Shown here: in pieces, positions 63,744 through 64,000 of the stretch
Layout: each line of letters begins with the position of its first letter
How positions within the stretch are numbered: position 1 is the first letter of the stretch
Assembly (NCBI RefSeq): GCF_900101045.1
Contig: NZ_FNFN01000008.1
Coordinates: 229,099 to 293,098 of the forward strand
Length of the DNA stretch: 64,000 bases
Source: Nocardioides sp. YR527
Lineage (GTDB): Bacteria > Actinomycetota > Actinomycetes > Propionibacteriales > Nocardioidaceae
Direction: 5' to 3'
Position numbers and translations under genes: made by a program
Notes under the pieces: generated by a model
The model's database searches: none
Told to the model about the DNA's origin: nothing
The model's input: only the letters and a program-made list of their open reading frames with translations

Positions 63744-64000
63744 TTGAGCAAGCCACTGACCAAGGTCTTGATCGCCAACCGCGGTGAGATCGCCGTGCGA
63801 GTGATCCGTGCGTGCAAGGACGCCGGGATCGGGTCGGTCGCGATCTACGCCGACCCCGACCGTGACGCGCTGTTCGTGCGGCTGGCCGATGAGGCCTACT
63901 CCCTGGGCGGCGCGACGCCGGCGGAGTCCTACCTCTCCATCGAGAAGATCCTCGAGGTCGCCGCCCAGTCGGGGGCGGACTCGGTCCACCCCGGCTACGG
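63744..64000 (+). CDS. Biotin carboxylase N-terminus (acyl-CoA carboxylase alpha subunit, runs off right edge)
   Basis: The open frame reads KVLIANRGEIAVRVIRACKD and continues to ADSVHPGYG at the edge, the standard start of the biotin carboxylase domain. These alpha subunits carry biotin carboxylase and often BCCP and feed malonyl/methylmalonyl-CoA synthesis. TTG at 63744 is favoured by GGAGGAG (63731-63737) 6 bp upstream; an in-frame ATG at 63729 would put that site inside the gene. Only 85 residues are visible. It follows the aminosugar kinase by 46 bp. Confidence 0.9.
   Translation, partial: MSKPLTKVLIANRGEIAVRVIRACKDAGIGSVAIYADPDRDALFVRLADEAYSLGGATPAESYLSIEKILEVAAQSGADSVHPGY

Overview
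The window is chromosomal DNA from a high-GC (about 70%) actinobacterium. The gene set fits the Nocardioidaceae (Nocardioides-like): frequent GTG/TTG starts, tandem dynamin-like GTPases, HtaA-type haem capture, a SARP/AfsR-type regulator, an Ngc-like aminosugar ABC transporter without its own ATPase, and acyl-CoA carboxylase. The genus is inferred; no rRNA lies in the window.

Layout. 1-0.9 kb: start of a kdpF-kdpA potassium-pump operon on the minus strand, divergent from a DUF389 membrane protein; four 11-bp-period TTGAC/CTGAC direct repeats lie between them. 1.9-6.8 kb: an acidic membrane-anchored protein, a double-hotdog thioesterase divergent from a thiolase, a MarR regulator and an MFS transporter. 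6.8-18.4 kb: ettA, an SSB paralogue, a translationally coupled PrsW-like protease/dynamin-like GTPase pair, an Xaa-Pro aminopeptidase, a lipoprotein amidase whose start lies in a hairpin, and a zinc-ribbon membrane protein. 18.6-30.6 kb: tRNA-Arg, a YczE/MocR pair, a DUF1152 protein, an acyl-CoA ligase, a SARP-NB-ARC-TPR regulator, a lipoprotein, two overlapping MarR genes, an FAD oxidoreductase and tRNA-Lys. 30.6-38.7 kb: ilvD, an IrtAB/YbtPQ-like ABC pair behind a Fur-like palindrome, and a cation/proton antiporter overlapping a HerA-like ATPase.

38.7-48.4 kb is a haem acquisition island. It holds a secreted HtaA-Ig protein, a membrane-anchored double-HtaA protein, haem oxygenase, the hmuTUV importer and an anchored surface protein that shares a domain with the HtaA-Ig protein. 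DtxR/IdeR-like boxes lie in both control regions. The likely flow is surface capture (HtaA proteins) to HmuT, HmuUV import, then ring opening by HmuO. 48.4-53 kb is an envelope region: two paralogous anchored secreted proteins, a secreted HNH nuclease with an Excalibur domain, and a class F-like sortase. No LPXTG protein is visible.

53-64 kb: a lone GroES, DUF3618, Bcp, tRNA-Leu, an HNH endonuclease, DUF805, Maf, GtrA and an acyl-CoA dehydrogenase. Then comes an aminosugar locus: two permeases, a binding protein, a SIS protein and a divergent GlcNAc-type kinase around a near-perfect inverted repeat. The start of a biotin carboxylase gene runs off the right edge. No CRISPR array, insertion sequence or prophage was seen. 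A family of hairpins with a GCCGAGTCGG core recurs at gene ends (4.7, 6.7 and 53.0 kb).
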